From: an uncultured Anaeroplasmataceae bacterium
Lineage (GTDB): Bacteria > Bacillota_I > Bacilli_A > Acholeplasmatales > Anaeroplasmataceae
Assembly: GCA_910579215.1 (NCBI GenBank)
Contig: CAJTTN010000005.1
Coordinates: 53,358-117,357 of the forward strand
Length of the DNA: 64,000 bases
Reading direction: 5' to 3'
The notes beneath the pieces were generated by a model, which was given only the letters and a program-made list of their open reading frames with translations, did no database searches and was not told where the DNA came from. The position numbers and the translations under genes were made by a program. Below are positions 30,150-40,600 of the stretch, in pieces (within the stretch, counting starts at the first letter, position 1; the number at the start of each line of letters is the position of its first letter).

Positions 30150-30394
30150 TATAAATAATAAATCTATGAAAAGGACGAATTTATTTAATAAATTATTGAT
30201 AGAGAGCCTACATATGGTGGAAGGTAGGTAATAATAAAATAAATTAGAACACCTTTGAGAGCTAGAAGAAATTGAGTAGAACTAGTCGTATATCCTGTCG
30301 TTAAAGGATCTTGAGTGCTATAGAATCATTCTATAGAAGTAAGGTGGTACCACGGAAAATTTCGTCCTTAGCATTTCGCTAAGGGCTTTTTATT
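30150..30394 (+). ncRNA. T-box leader controlling asnS
   Basis: The highly conserved T-box sequence AAGGTGGTACCACGG lies at 30341-30355. A terminator hairpin follows (CCTTAGC 30366-30372 with GCTAAGG 30378-30384, then GCTTTTT). Upstream, a long Stem I region has AGAGAGCC and GGTGGAAGG elements, and the likely specifier codon AAC (Asn) at 30248-30250 in AGAACACC. Uncharged tRNA-Asn should pair with AAC and stabilise the antiterminator so that asnS is transcribed. The specifier agrees with the downstream gene. Confidence 0.92.
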
Positions 30395-30408
30395 ATTTAG
30401 GAGGAAAC

Positions 30409-31791
30409 ATGAGAACAAGAGTAAAAAAATTATTTGTAAATGCTAAAGAATTAGATCAGCAAGTCGTAACTTTAATGGGTTGGGTAAAAACCAATAGAGC
30501 CCAAGCTCAGTTTGGTTTTTTAAATATTAATGATGGAACCTATTTTGATAATGTACAGATAGTTTATGATGAAAAATTAAATAATTTTAATGAGATTTCA
30601 AAGTATAGAGTGGGTATGTCAGTTCAAGTTATTGGTAAAGTAATATTAACTCCCGAAATGAAACAGCCTTTAGAAGTTCATGCTGAAGAAATTACTATGC
30701 TTGGTGATTGTCCTGAAACTTATCCAATCCAACCTAAAAGACATACAAGAGAATTTTTAAGAGATGTAGCACATCTTCGTCCAAGAACAAATTTATTTAA
30801 TGCAGTTTTTAGAATTAGAAGTGTAGCTGCTATGGCCATTCATCAATACTTTCAAGATAATGGATATTTATATGTGCATACTCCTTTAATTACTTGTGCA
30901 GATTGTGAGGGGTCAGATCAAATGTTTAAAATATCTACTCTTGATATGAAAAATCTTCCATTAATAAATGGAAAAATTGATTTTACTAAGGATTTATTTG
31001 GAAAACAGGCTTTTATAACAGGTTCAGGCCAACTTCATGGAGAAACCTTTGCGATGGCTTTTAGTGATATATATACATTTGGACCAACGTTTAGAACGGA
31101 AAATTCTAATACAAAGACTCATGCAAATGAATTTTGGATGATAGAACCAGAAATGGCTTTTTGTGATATCCATGAATTAATGGATATAGAAGAGGAAATG
31201 TTAAAATTTGTTGTGCAATATGTTCTTAATACCTGTCCTCTTGAAATCCAATTTTGCGATCAATTTGTAGCAAAAGGCTTAAAGGAAAAATTACAGAAAT
31301 TATTGGACTCCAAATTTACTAGAATTAGTCACCATGAGGTCATTGATATCCTAAATAAAGCAAACGTTAAATGGGAATTTTTGCCAAATTATGAAGAAGA
31401 TATCGCTAAAGAACATGAAAAATATATAACAGAATATTTTAATGGACCAGTATTCATAACAGATTGGCCAAAGGACATCAAAGCCTATTATATGAAGTTG
31501 AATGCCGATGGTAAAACGGTTGCTGCAGTTGATTTAGTTGTTCCACAAGCAGGGGAATTAATGGGTGGCTCACAAAGGGAAGAAGATTTAGATAAGCTTT
31601 TAAGTCGCATGAAGGAGTTGAATATCAATTCTGAAGAAATTGATTGGTATTTAGATACAAGAAGATATGGTGGTTGTGTACATTCTGGCTTTGGTATGGG
31701 TTTTGAAAGGTTGGTTATGTACTTAACAGGAATTGAGAATATTAGAGATGCTATTCCATTTCCTAGAACCCCTAAGAATTGTGAATTTTAA
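30409..31791 (+). CDS. asnS: Asparagine--tRNA ligase
   Basis: The 460-residue class IIb synthetase has an N-terminal OB-fold anticodon-binding domain (about 15-105), then motif 2 in FGPTFRTENSNTKTHANEFWMIEPEM and motif 3 in GFGMGFERLVMYLTG, ending IPFPRTP. The NSNTKTHANEFWM stretch separates AsnRS from AspRS. It charges tRNA-Asn directly. Transcription is governed by the T-box just upstream; AGGAGG precedes the ATG. Confidence 0.97.
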   Translation: MRTRVKKLFVNAKELDQQVVTLMGWVKTNRAQAQFGFLNINDGTYFDNVQIVYDEKLNNFNEISKYRVGMSVQVIGKVILTPEMKQPLEVHAEEITMLGDCPETYPIQPKRHTREFLRDVAHLRPRTNLFNAVFRIRSVAAMAIHQYFQDNGYLYVHTPLITCADCEGSDQMFKISTLDMKNLPLINGKIDFTKDLFGKQAFITGSGQLHGETFAMAFSDIYTFGPTFRTENSNTKTHANEFWMIEPEMAFCDIHELMDIEEEMLKFVVQYVLNTCPLEIQFCDQFVAKGLKEKLQKLLDSKFTRISHHEVIDILNKANVKWEFLPNYEEDIAKEHEKYITEYFNGPVFITDWPKDIKAYYMKLNADGKTVAAVDLVVPQAGELMGGSQREEDLDKLLSRMKELNINSEEIDWYLDTRRYGGCVHSGFGMGFERLVMYLTGIENIRDAIPFPRTPKNCEF

Positions 31792-31800
31792 TATATATGT

Positions 31801-31833
31801 AAAGTCCTCTAAACATAAGAGGCTTTATTTTTT
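31801..31833 (+). terminator. Intrinsic terminator after asnS
   Basis: AAAG-T-CCTCT pairs with AGAGG-CTTT (31801-31826, one bulged base) and is followed by ATTTTTT. Confidence 0.75.
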
Positions 31834-32017
31834 ACCAAAAATTACAAATTATTTTTCAATTCCAAATTTTTATAAAAAAACTTTGGTAAAAATACTTTTT
31901 TCTATTTCTTTTTTTTAGTCGCTATGTTACAATTATATAGTAAGAAACATATCAATTTATTATTATAAAATGTATGAATTGGTTAAAAAATTTGATAGTT
32001 AATTAAGGGGATTAAAA

Positions 32018-33124
32018 ATGAAGATTGTACTAAAGAATTTAACTAAAGTCTTTACTAATAAGAAGACTAAATCAGAAGTAAGAGCTGTTGATAATTTAGA
32101 CATTGAAATTCCAGATGGTAAGTTGGTGGGATTGCTTGGACCATCTGGTTGTGGAAAATCAACAACATTATTTATGATAAGTGGTTTACAAACTCCTACA
32201 TCTGGTCAAATTTTCTTTGATGACATGGATGTTACGATGCTTGCTCCAGAAAAAAGAGGTATTGGACTAGTGTTCCAAAATTATGCCTTATATCCTCATA
32301 TGACTGTAAGAAAAAATATTTTATTTCCATTAGAAAATATGAAGATTAGCAAAGCAGAGTCTGAGAAAAGAACTTTAGAAGCAGCCAAATTAGTTCAAAT
32401 TGATGCCTTATTAGACCGTAAGCCAAGTGAACTATCTGGTGGACAGCAGCAAAGAGTTGCGATTGCACGTGCGATGGTAAAAAATCCAAACGTTTTATTG
32501 TTGGACGAACCATTATCTAACCTTGATGCTAGATTGAGACTTCAAACAAGAGAGGAAATCAAGCGTATTCAAAGAGAGACAGGAGTTACTACTATTTTCG
32601 TAACACATGACCAGGAAGAAGCAATGAGTATTTCTGATTTTATAGTTGTTATGAAAGAAGGAGTAGTACAACAAGTAGATGAACCACAGACAGTTTATGA
32701 TGACCCAGCTAATCTATTTGTTGCAAAATTCTTAGGAACTCCTCCTATCAATGTTTTCACAGGAGAAATAAAAAATCATAAGGTCATTATCAATGATGAA
32801 GTGGTAATGGATACTGAATTTGAAGATCAATTAATTTATGTAGGTATTCGTCCAGAAGGCTTTATTGTGGATAATCATGGTAAATTCACTTGTGAACTAA
32901 GACAGGTTGAAATTATGGGTAGAGATAGTTCAATTATTTCTACGAATCCAGCCTGTGAAAAGCCAACAATTCGTTCAATTGTAGATGCAGATGTAAAAAT
33001 CCCTACATCTGGGATTGTTAAATTTAATTTAAAGCCTAATAAAGTATTTTTATTTAATAGAGAAACGGAAGTAAGACTTGGAAGAGAAATTACACCAGTT
33101 CCTTCTCAAAATGAAGAAGAATAA
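32018..33124 (+). CDS. ABC importer ATP-binding protein (MalK/MsmK/UgpC type)
   Basis: The 368 residues have Walker A GPSGCGKST, the Q-loop FQNYALYPHMT, signature LSGGQQQR, Walker B VLLLDEPLSNLDARL and a C-terminal OB-type (TOBE) regulatory domain from about 240, as in ATPases of carbohydrate-uptake CUT1 systems. It should pair with the two permeases that follow. A nuclease lipoprotein is encoded directly downstream of the substrate-binding protein, which raises the possibility that the system imports nucleosides, nucleotides or their sugars; CUT1 membership alone would suggest oligosaccharides or glycerol-phosphates. Confidence 0.93.
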   Translation: MKIVLKNLTKVFTNKKTKSEVRAVDNLDIEIPDGKLVGLLGPSGCGKSTTLFMISGLQTPTSGQIFFDDMDVTMLAPEKRGIGLVFQNYALYPHMTVRKNILFPLENMKISKAESEKRTLEAAKLVQIDALLDRKPSELSGGQQQRVAIARAMVKNPNVLLLDEPLSNLDARLRLQTREEIKRIQRETGVTTIFVTHDQEEAMSISDFIVVMKEGVVQQVDEPQTVYDDPANLFVAKFLGTPPINVFTGEIKNHKVIINDEVVMDTEFEDQLIYVGIRPEGFIVDNHGKFTCELRQVEIMGRDSSIISTNPACEKPTIRSIVDADVKIPTSGIVKFNLKPNKVFLFNRETEVRLGREITPVPSQNEEE

Positions 33125-33137
33125 GAGGTGGATTTAG

Positions 33138-34082
33138 ATGGAAGTCAAAAACCAAAAGAAAGCGTGGCTTTATCTATTACCAGTTTTAATAGTTTTGGCC
33201 GTGTTTACATTTTATCCAATTATAATGTCCTTTGTTTGGGCATTTTTGGAAGGATATCGATTAAATACTCCAATTAGTGGAGTTGGAATTCAAAACTTTA
33301 TAGAAATTTTTAAAGCAGAAGATGTAATTATAGGAAATAACTTCTTAAGAGCTTTGCAGAATACAGCAATTATTGCCTTTGTTACGGTTCCTTGTTCAAC
33401 GATATTAGCTTTATTAATATCTGTTGCATTAAATAGTATTAAGCCTTTGCAAAAAGCATTACAAACAATTTATTTCTTACCTTATATTACAAATACCTTG
33501 GCTATTGGTGCAGTATTTGCATTGATTTTTAGTAATCCAACCCAAACCTCTGGTGGAATTGTTAATGATATATTAAAAATGATGGGGTTATCTCAAATCC
33601 ACTGGACAGATGGATCAAATTATCCAGCCAGCTTAGCATTAGTTTGTATTTATGATATTTGGTCAGGATTACCATTTAAAATTTTAATTATTTTAGGTGC
33701 TTTACAGTCTGTTAATAAGCAATGCTATGAAGCAGCTAAGATAGATGGTACCCCTCGTCGTAGAGTTTTATGGAGAATTACAGTTCCTCTAATATCACCT
33801 ACATTGTCTTATTTATTAATTACAGGATTTATTGGTGCTTTTAAAGAATATAACTCTATTATTGGTTTGTTCAGTACAGGTGGAGAAAAAACACCTAAAA
33901 TGGGAGCAAATAATTTCATGCTAACAATTGTTGGTATTGTATACCAGTATATTGATGCAGGTACGGCTACTCAAATTGGTAATTATGGTGTTGCCGCTGC
34001 AGGAGCGTTAGTACTATTTGCAATCATTATGGTTCTTACTTCTATAAATCTTTATGTAAGTAAGAAAAAGGTACATTATTAG
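33138..34082 (+). CDS. ABC importer permease (MalF-like)
   Basis: The 314 residues have six predicted membrane spans and the EAA loop YEAAKIDGTPRRRVLWRITVPLISPT (about 197-222), which docks on the ATPase. It lacks the large extracytoplasmic insert of E. coli MalF, as is usual in Gram-positives. It lies 13 nt after the ATPase gene and 12 nt before the second permease, preceded by AGAGGTGG. Confidence 0.93.
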   Translation: MEVKNQKKAWLYLLPVLIVLAVFTFYPIIMSFVWAFLEGYRLNTPISGVGIQNFIEIFKAEDVIIGNNFLRALQNTAIIAFVTVPCSTILALLISVALNSIKPLQKALQTIYFLPYITNTLAIGAVFALIFSNPTQTSGGIVNDILKMMGLSQIHWTDGSNYPASLALVCIYDIWSGLPFKILIILGALQSVNKQCYEAAKIDGTPRRRVLWRITVPLISPTLSYLLITGFIGAFKEYNSIIGLFSTGGEKTPKMGANNFMLTIVGIVYQYIDAGTATQIGNYGVAAAGALVLFAIIMVLTSINLYVSKKKVHY

Positions 34083-34094
34083 GAGGTGCTGAAC

Positions 34095-34967
34095 ATGGAA
34101 GATACAATTAAAAATGGCGAAAACATATTAAAAAAACAAAAAATAGTCAAATATACTTCAAAAACTTTAATTTATATTTTCTTGATTGTTGTGGCAATAA
34201 CTACGTTATTCCCATTCTATTGGATGATTAACACCTCATTGAAGTCAAATTACGATTATAGAAATCAAAATCCTCAAACCTTTTTGCCATCAACATGGCA
34301 CTTTGAAAACTATCAATTAGCATTTCAAAATGGATTTTCAGAATATTTGATTAATACATTAATTGTTGGTATTACCTCAACAATTTTAGGGTTGATTTTT
34401 ACAATATTAGCAGCTTATGCTTTTGCAAGACTTCATTTTAAAGGAAAAGACTTCTTGTTTAGTGCTATGCTTGCAACAATGATGATACCTGGAGAATTAT
34501 TCCAAATTACTAACTTTATTACTGTTAATCAGTTACAATGGACAAATTCCTATATAGCATTGATTGTACCATTCTTGGTTAGTATATTTTATATTTATTT
34601 ATTGAGAAATAATTTTAAACAAATACCGAATGAGCTGTACTATGCTGCAAAAGTAGATGGTACTAGCGATATGAAATATCTTTGGCGGGTTATGGTCCCA
34701 CTTTCTATGCCGACCATCACTTCAATCACCATTTTGAAGCTGATGGGATCATGGAATTCATATATTTGGCCTCGTTTAGTAAACGTTACAGGACCAAAAA
34801 TGGTTACGAACTGGATTATGAATGCGTTTAAGGATGCAAATGGCGAAACAAGCATTCCTATGAGAATGGCCGGTGTTGTGATAGTTTCACTACCTCTATT
34901 CTTAGTATTCGTATTCTTTAGGAAGTATATCATGAGGGGCGTTTCTAGATCAGGAACAAAGGGATAA
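34095..34967 (+). CDS. ABC importer permease (MalG-like)
   Basis: The 290 residues have six predicted spans and the EAA loop YYAAKVDGTSDMKYLWRVMVPLSMPT. AGGAGG at 34081-34086, eight bases before the ATG at 34095, fixes the start; an in-frame GTG at 34086 overlaps that site. It forms the heterodimeric channel with the preceding permease. The first 30 residues are polar and probably cytosolic. Confidence 0.93.
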   Translation: MEDTIKNGENILKKQKIVKYTSKTLIYIFLIVVAITTLFPFYWMINTSLKSNYDYRNQNPQTFLPSTWHFENYQLAFQNGFSEYLINTLIVGITSTILGLIFTILAAYAFARLHFKGKDFLFSAMLATMMIPGELFQITNFITVNQLQWTNSYIALIVPFLVSIFYIYLLRNNFKQIPNELYYAAKVDGTSDMKYLWRVMVPLSMPTITSITILKLMGSWNSYIWPRLVNVTGPKMVTNWIMNAFKDANGETSIPMRMAGVVIVSLPLFLVFVFFRKYIMRGVSRSGTKG

Positions 34968-34999
34968 AAGAAAAACAAAAAAGTAAAAAAGGAGAAAAG

Positions 35000-36307
35000 A
35001 TGAAAAAGAAATTATTTGCCGCAGTTCTTTGTGCATTTGCAGGTTTAACATTAGCTTCCTGTGCAGGAAAGGACTATAGTCACACTATCAGATTTTGGCA
35101 TACAATGGGTGACAATTTACAAAAAGTTTTAAATCCTCAAGCAATTGAGAAATTTAAAAAGGATTATCCTGATTGGGATATAGAATCTACTCAAATTGGT
35201 GGATATGATGATGTTAGAAATCAAACTATAACTTATATCGCTGCTGGTAAGAATCCAGACTTAGTTTATTGCTATCCAGATCATATTGCTGCTTACAACA
35301 GAACTTCTATTCAGGTTGTGGATTTAAATAAATATATCAATGATAGCGAAGTAGGTCTAACTGAAGCTCAAAAAGCAGATTTCATTGAAGGTTATTATAA
35401 TGAAGGTTCTGCATTTGGAGACAATGCAATGTATTCTTTACCATTCTCAAAGTCAACAGAGGTTTTATATTACAATAAAACTGCTTTCGAAGATGAGGAA
35501 TTAAAAGTTCCAACAACTTGGGAAGAAATGGAAGAGGTTTGTAGAATTTTAAAAACAAGATATAAAGAATGTACCCCACTTGGAATAGATAGTGAAGCAA
35601 ACTTCTTTATTACAACTGCAGCTCAAAAGGGTGCAGGATATACTACAGCTAAGGGAGAAGAGCATTATATATTTGATAATGCTGAAAACAGAGCAACTGT
35701 AACAATGTTAAGTGAATGGGTAGAAAAGGGTTATGTTACTACTCAAGAGTTATATGGAGGTTATACTTCTGCATTATTTACAAACACTACAGCTGCAAGA
35801 GGCTTTATGTGTGTAGGTTCAACAGGTGGTGCTAACCATCAAAAGCCTTCTAATGGTGCATTTGAAGTTGGTATTGCGCCAATTCCAACTTTTGAAGGAA
35901 AAAATTTAAAATGTATTTCTCAAGGACCTTCTTTAGCAATGTTAAAGCAAGCAGATGAAGAGAAAATGAAAATGACTTGGATATTCATGAAGGATTATTT
36001 ATTAACAACAGATTTCCAAGCAAGATTCTCAATGGCTTCTGGATATAACCCAGTTTTAAAATCAACTTATGAAAATCCAGTTTATAAAGAATTCCTTGAA
36101 TCTTCAGATGGTTATGATAATATTGCTGCTTTGGCTGCAAAAACATCTTCTACTTTAAGCGATAGCTTCTTTGTATCTGATGCATTTGTTGGTTCTTCTA
36201 CTGCAAGAGATGAAGTAGGAAACTTAATTAAGAATGTTATTGGTACTAATAAAATGAGTTTAGATAAAGCATTCGAATATGCTTTACAACAATGTAGAAA
36301 AGGATAA
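35000..36307 (+). CDS. ABC importer extracellular solute-binding lipoprotein
   Basis: The 435 residues start with a lipoprotein signal cut before Cys (LTLASC, about position 20). The mature part opens with the family-1 solute-binding pattern HTIRFWHTMGDNLQKVLNPQAIEKFKKDYP and has a hinge region near YSLPFSKSTEVLYYNKTAF. It would catch the substrate at the cell surface for the permeases upstream. The substrate is not readable from sequence; its setting between an importer and surface nucleases suggests products of nucleic acid breakdown. Confidence 0.92.
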   Translation: MKKKLFAAVLCAFAGLTLASCAGKDYSHTIRFWHTMGDNLQKVLNPQAIEKFKKDYPDWDIESTQIGGYDDVRNQTITYIAAGKNPDLVYCYPDHIAAYNRTSIQVVDLNKYINDSEVGLTEAQKADFIEGYYNEGSAFGDNAMYSLPFSKSTEVLYYNKTAFEDEELKVPTTWEEMEEVCRILKTRYKECTPLGIDSEANFFITTAAQKGAGYTTAKGEEHYIFDNAENRATVTMLSEWVEKGYVTTQELYGGYTSALFTNTTAARGFMCVGSTGGANHQKPSNGAFEVGIAPIPTFEGKNLKCISQGPSLAMLKQADEEKMKMTWIFMKDYLLTTDFQARFSMASGYNPVLKSTYENPVYKEFLESSDGYDNIAALAAKTSSTLSDSFFVSDAFVGSSTARDEVGNLIKNVIGTNKMSLDKAFEYALQQCRKG

Positions 36308-36319
36308 AAATAAAATATT

Positions 36320-37582
36320 ATGAAAAGCATTAACAAAATTATTTGCGCATTTGTTCTTGTCTTTTCGCTTCTTGTCCTTGCAAGTTGTGGGGAAAAAGAT
36401 GTTGATTATGTTGCAAATTTAAAATTAGAAACTCCATATGAAAATAAAGAGTTTGTCAAAGATGGTATTGGCAAGGTAGAACTTTATCAAACTGTTGATG
36501 GTGATACAGCATGGTTTACTAGCGGAGGAGTACCAATTAAAATCCGTTTTGTTTCTGTAGATACACCAGAATCCACAGGACAAATAGAGCCATGGGGAAA
36601 AGCAGCTTCTAAATTTACAGGAGATATTTTAGAAAAAGCAACTACTCTAGTTCTTGAGTCCCATAATGGAGAAAAGCCTTCTCTAGATACAACAGGAACA
36701 AGATACTTAGCTTTTATATGGTATCGTTTGGACGAAACCTCAGATTTAAGAAATCTAAATCTTGAAATTGTTCAAGAAGGATTTTCTACCTCAAAGGTTA
36801 CAGAGAGGTCTAAATATCAAACGGAATTTAATAGTGCTACTACTCAAGCTTTAAGAAAAAAACTACATGTTTATTCTTCTAAAAAAGATCCAGATTTTGA
36901 TGATTCTAACGGAAAAGAGTTAAATATTAAGCAAGTAATTGAACAAGCAAAAGATTTATTAGGTTCTAGAGTTAATTTTGAAGCTATAGTAACTCGTAAA
37001 GATGGGAATTATGCATATGTTGAAAATGTAGTTGAGAATGTGAGATATGGAGTCCTTGTTTATCTTGGATTTTCTTCAACACTTCCTCAAGCCTTTAAAC
37101 CAGGTTATAAATTGAGAGTCCATGGATTTGTTCAAGAATATAATGGACAATATCAAATTTCAGGATGCTCCTATGATTTGTTTGAATACGGATCTACATC
37201 TCCAGATTATACAAAGTTTGTTAGAGTATTAGATAAGAATGCAAGCCTAGAACCCACTGTTGTTACAGCAAAGGATTTGAATACAGGAAAAGTAAATTTA
37301 AAAACTCTTGTAACCATTAAGGATGTTGTTGTAAATGATATTTATATGAATGATACAATGGTAGATGATGGATTTGCGAAGGAAATGACTTTGACATGTA
37401 AATCTGGTGGAGAAACTGTTCAGGTTAGAGTTTCAGAAATCTATGTAAATGGTGTTCCCGTTACAGAAAAAGATTTTAGAGGTGCAAAATCTAATATTGA
37501 TAGTTTGACAGGTATATTAGATATTTATAATGACACTTATCAAATACGTTTGGTAAGTATGACAGATGTTGTATATAAATAA
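36320..37582 (+). CDS. Surface thermonuclease (staphylococcal nuclease-like) lipoprotein with OB-fold
   Basis: The 420-residue protein has a lipoprotein signal (VLASC). Residues 50-185 form a staphylococcal nuclease domain with all catalytic positions kept: D60/D62 in VDGDT, R76, D81-T82, E84 in RFVSVDTPES, and R128 in GTRYLAFIW. Residues about 200-290 and 320-420 look like OB-folds of the kind joined to nuclease domains in YhcR. It should cut extracellular DNA and RNA at the surface with Ca2+. It begins 12 nt after the solute-binding gene and belongs to that operon; a nuclease in an ABC operon is also known for Mycoplasma hyopneumoniae Mhp379. Confidence 0.9.
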   Translation: MKSINKIICAFVLVFSLLVLASCGEKDVDYVANLKLETPYENKEFVKDGIGKVELYQTVDGDTAWFTSGGVPIKIRFVSVDTPESTGQIEPWGKAASKFTGDILEKATTLVLESHNGEKPSLDTTGTRYLAFIWYRLDETSDLRNLNLEIVQEGFSTSKVTERSKYQTEFNSATTQALRKKLHVYSSKKDPDFDDSNGKELNIKQVIEQAKDLLGSRVNFEAIVTRKDGNYAYVENVVENVRYGVLVYLGFSSTLPQAFKPGYKLRVHGFVQEYNGQYQISGCSYDLFEYGSTSPDYTKFVRVLDKNASLEPTVVTAKDLNTGKVNLKTLVTIKDVVVNDIYMNDTMVDDGFAKEMTLTCKSGGETVQVRVSEIYVNGVPVTEKDFRGAKSNIDSLTGILDIYNDTYQIRLVSMTDVVYK

Positions 37583-37621
37583 AAAAATTTATATAGAAGC
37601 ATATTAGGAAAGGGAAAAGTT

Positions 37622-40600
37622 ATGAAAATTAAAAAAATTTTAACCGTGCTGGGTTCAGTATTCTTAAGTGTTTTTGCAGTTATAGCTTTAGTAGCTTGTA
37701 GTGATTCTAACGCAGGCGAAGAAGCTATAAACAGACTTTCACTATTGTTAGATTTGGAAGTTGAAAAGGCAAAGGATAATGGTTTAGCAAGTAATCTTGA
37801 AGTACCATATAGTATTGAAGTGGATCATAAAGAATATGAGGTAACTTATACTACAAATTTAGGTGATAATGCTAAGGTTGTTCCAAATCTTGAGGATGAG
37901 GATAATAAGGTTTATATTATCGAAATTACTCAGACAGGTGAAGAACAAAAATTAACATTAACTGCAGAGGTTGCAAAAAAGACAAAATCTTGGGAATTTA
38001 CGATTGCTAAAAAAGATGTTTCCATGTTAAAGACTCAGGCAGAAATTAATGCAATGGCTAACTTAAAGACCTATGCTCAATGGGCTGAGGCTAATAGTGG
38101 AACAGAAGTTGTAATTCAAGGTTGGATTACTCATGCATGTGATTATAGAACTGCTGGTGATGCTTGTGTTTGGTTACAAGATGAAAATGGCGGTTATTAT
38201 GGATATAGAGTAAAGTGTACACAAAAAGATTTTAACGAATACTTTAAGGTTGGTAAGAAGTTAGCTTTAGCTGGTAAGGTTTCTCCATATGGTGGATGGC
38301 AAGAGCTAGGAGCTGGTGGTACATATTATGTAATAACAGATGCTGAAGATAAAACTTTTGAATATGAAGATATAACTTCAATTTGGAAAGCAAATAAGGC
38401 AACAGATAAAGCAGCTTTAGCAACTCAAAATAAGAAGATTAAGGTTACAGCAAAAATTACAAGTGTACCTGATTACAGTAGTTCACAAATGTCTATTGGC
38501 TTATCTGTAGATGGCAATGAATATACTGCTTTCTGTAAATCAAATTATTTTACAATTCCAAAGAATTTTATTGATGATTTAAAGGTTGGTTATACTGTTG
38601 AAATTTCTGGTGTTGGTGCTGTATCAAGTAATAAAGCACAAATTTGTCCTACCTCTGGAGATGCTATCAAGGTTGTTTCAAGAGAAGTAACTCCTCAGGA
38701 TTTGGTAAATGGTGCAGTGGCTGAAATTAAGAAGCAAAATATTTCAACAACTTATTATGATTCTTTAGATAAAGCAATTGAATTAGTAACTAAAACTAAT
38801 GATGATTGTAATGTAGCTTATGCACTATCTGATGTTAAAGGAACAGGTATTTCCTTAGCAGATAATAAATTAAGCGTAACTGTAAGCAACACAGAAGTTT
38901 CAAGTGCTAAATTAACGGCAACTATTACTAAAGAAGGTGCAGAAAAACCAGCAACCTATGAATGGAAAATAACTACAAAGACGGATAAAGATGTAATAGC
39001 TGATCTTAAGAAGGCTGTTGCTAATCAATCTATTACTACAGTCTTTGAGCCAGTTAGCAAAGATGCTCGTCAAGAATTATTAGAAGTAGTATCTCCTTCC
39101 AAGAAAGAAGCTAAGGTTGTATACTCTGTTCCAGAAAATGAATATATTAAAGTTGGAGTTAAAAAATCAGGTACTCCTTACTTTGAAATCTTAAAGGATG
39201 TTCCAGCTGAAGAAAAAGCAGTAAAAATTGTTTTAACAGCAACGATTACATATAATGAGACCTTAACAGAGACTGTAACATTTACAATCACTGTAGGTGT
39301 TCCAGCTGAAAATCCTATGCTTGAGAAGGCAGAGGATGTTAAAGTAGATCAACCTTTATTAATCAAATTTACACAAGGTAATTTGAAGAAGGATTTCTAT
39401 TTAACAGGCTTGATTGAAAATCATTATTGTGCAACTACTGAAAAAATTGAAGAAGCTAAGAACTTCTATTTAGAAGCTGTAGATGGCGGCTACCATATTT
39501 GGTTATTAGGTGCAGATGGTAAGAAGCAATACATGAATGTTATTAAGAATGGTACTTATATTAATGCTGTATTTGAAGAAAAAGCTAGCAGTGTTTGGAC
39601 GTTCAATACGACATTAAAAACATTTACTACTAAGTTAGATAATAAGGATTATTTCTTAGGAACGAAAAATGATGCATCTTATACGACTTTAGGACCAGTT
39701 GCTGATGCTTCTAAAGCCTTCTATGCTAATTTCTATGTAAGTAATGTGTTTGAAGCTGATAAGCCATATGTTATTTCTTTAAACCATGAAAAAAATAATA
39801 AAGTTTATTATTTGAATGGAAAATTAAGTGGTTTCTATGCAGATACAACTGAAAAAGCTGCTGATGCTTCTCAATTCTTCTTTGAAAAGACAGAGGAAGG
39901 ATATTATGTTTATATCAAAGGAGAAGGAACTGCAAAGAGTTATTTAAGTCTTATTAAAGATGGTAACTATACGAATATTAAATATTTAGACAAGGCTACA
40001 ACAGCTTGGAATTATAATGTAGAGTTAAATGCATTAACTGCAGTTATTGGTGGTGCTGAATTCTTTATGGGTACATCCAATACAGGAACTTATAATACAT
40101 TAAATGCTGTAGCTGTAGATAAAGCAGATAAAAACTTTATGGCAATAGCTTTACCAGCAGTAGCTGGAGATGCTACTGAGCCAGACGTACCACAAGAATA
40201 TAGTGGTGTGGTTACAGCTGTTGGTTTTAAAGATGATACTTCTAAGAATCAAGTTAGATGCTTTGCTTTAGTTCAAAATTCAGTTTATCCTTTTACTGCT
40301 AAATATGTTTCTATGACTGTAGCAGTAAGTGAAACAATGACTGTTGAAAAAATTCATCAGGATTGGGAAGCTAAATTTACAAAGGGTAAAGAAGTTGTTT
40401 TGACAAATGGAGAAGAAAGTGCTTATAATGGCTTGAATCAATATGTGCTAGAATCTTTAGATGGAGTAACAGTTAAAGGCGAAGGAAAAAATCCTTCAGT
40501 ATCTGATATTACTGGTTTAGTTACTTCTGGTGCTGATTTAACTAGTAAGCAAGCATTATTAGTTAAAGTTTCTGGTATTTGTGTTGTTGATGGTACTAAA

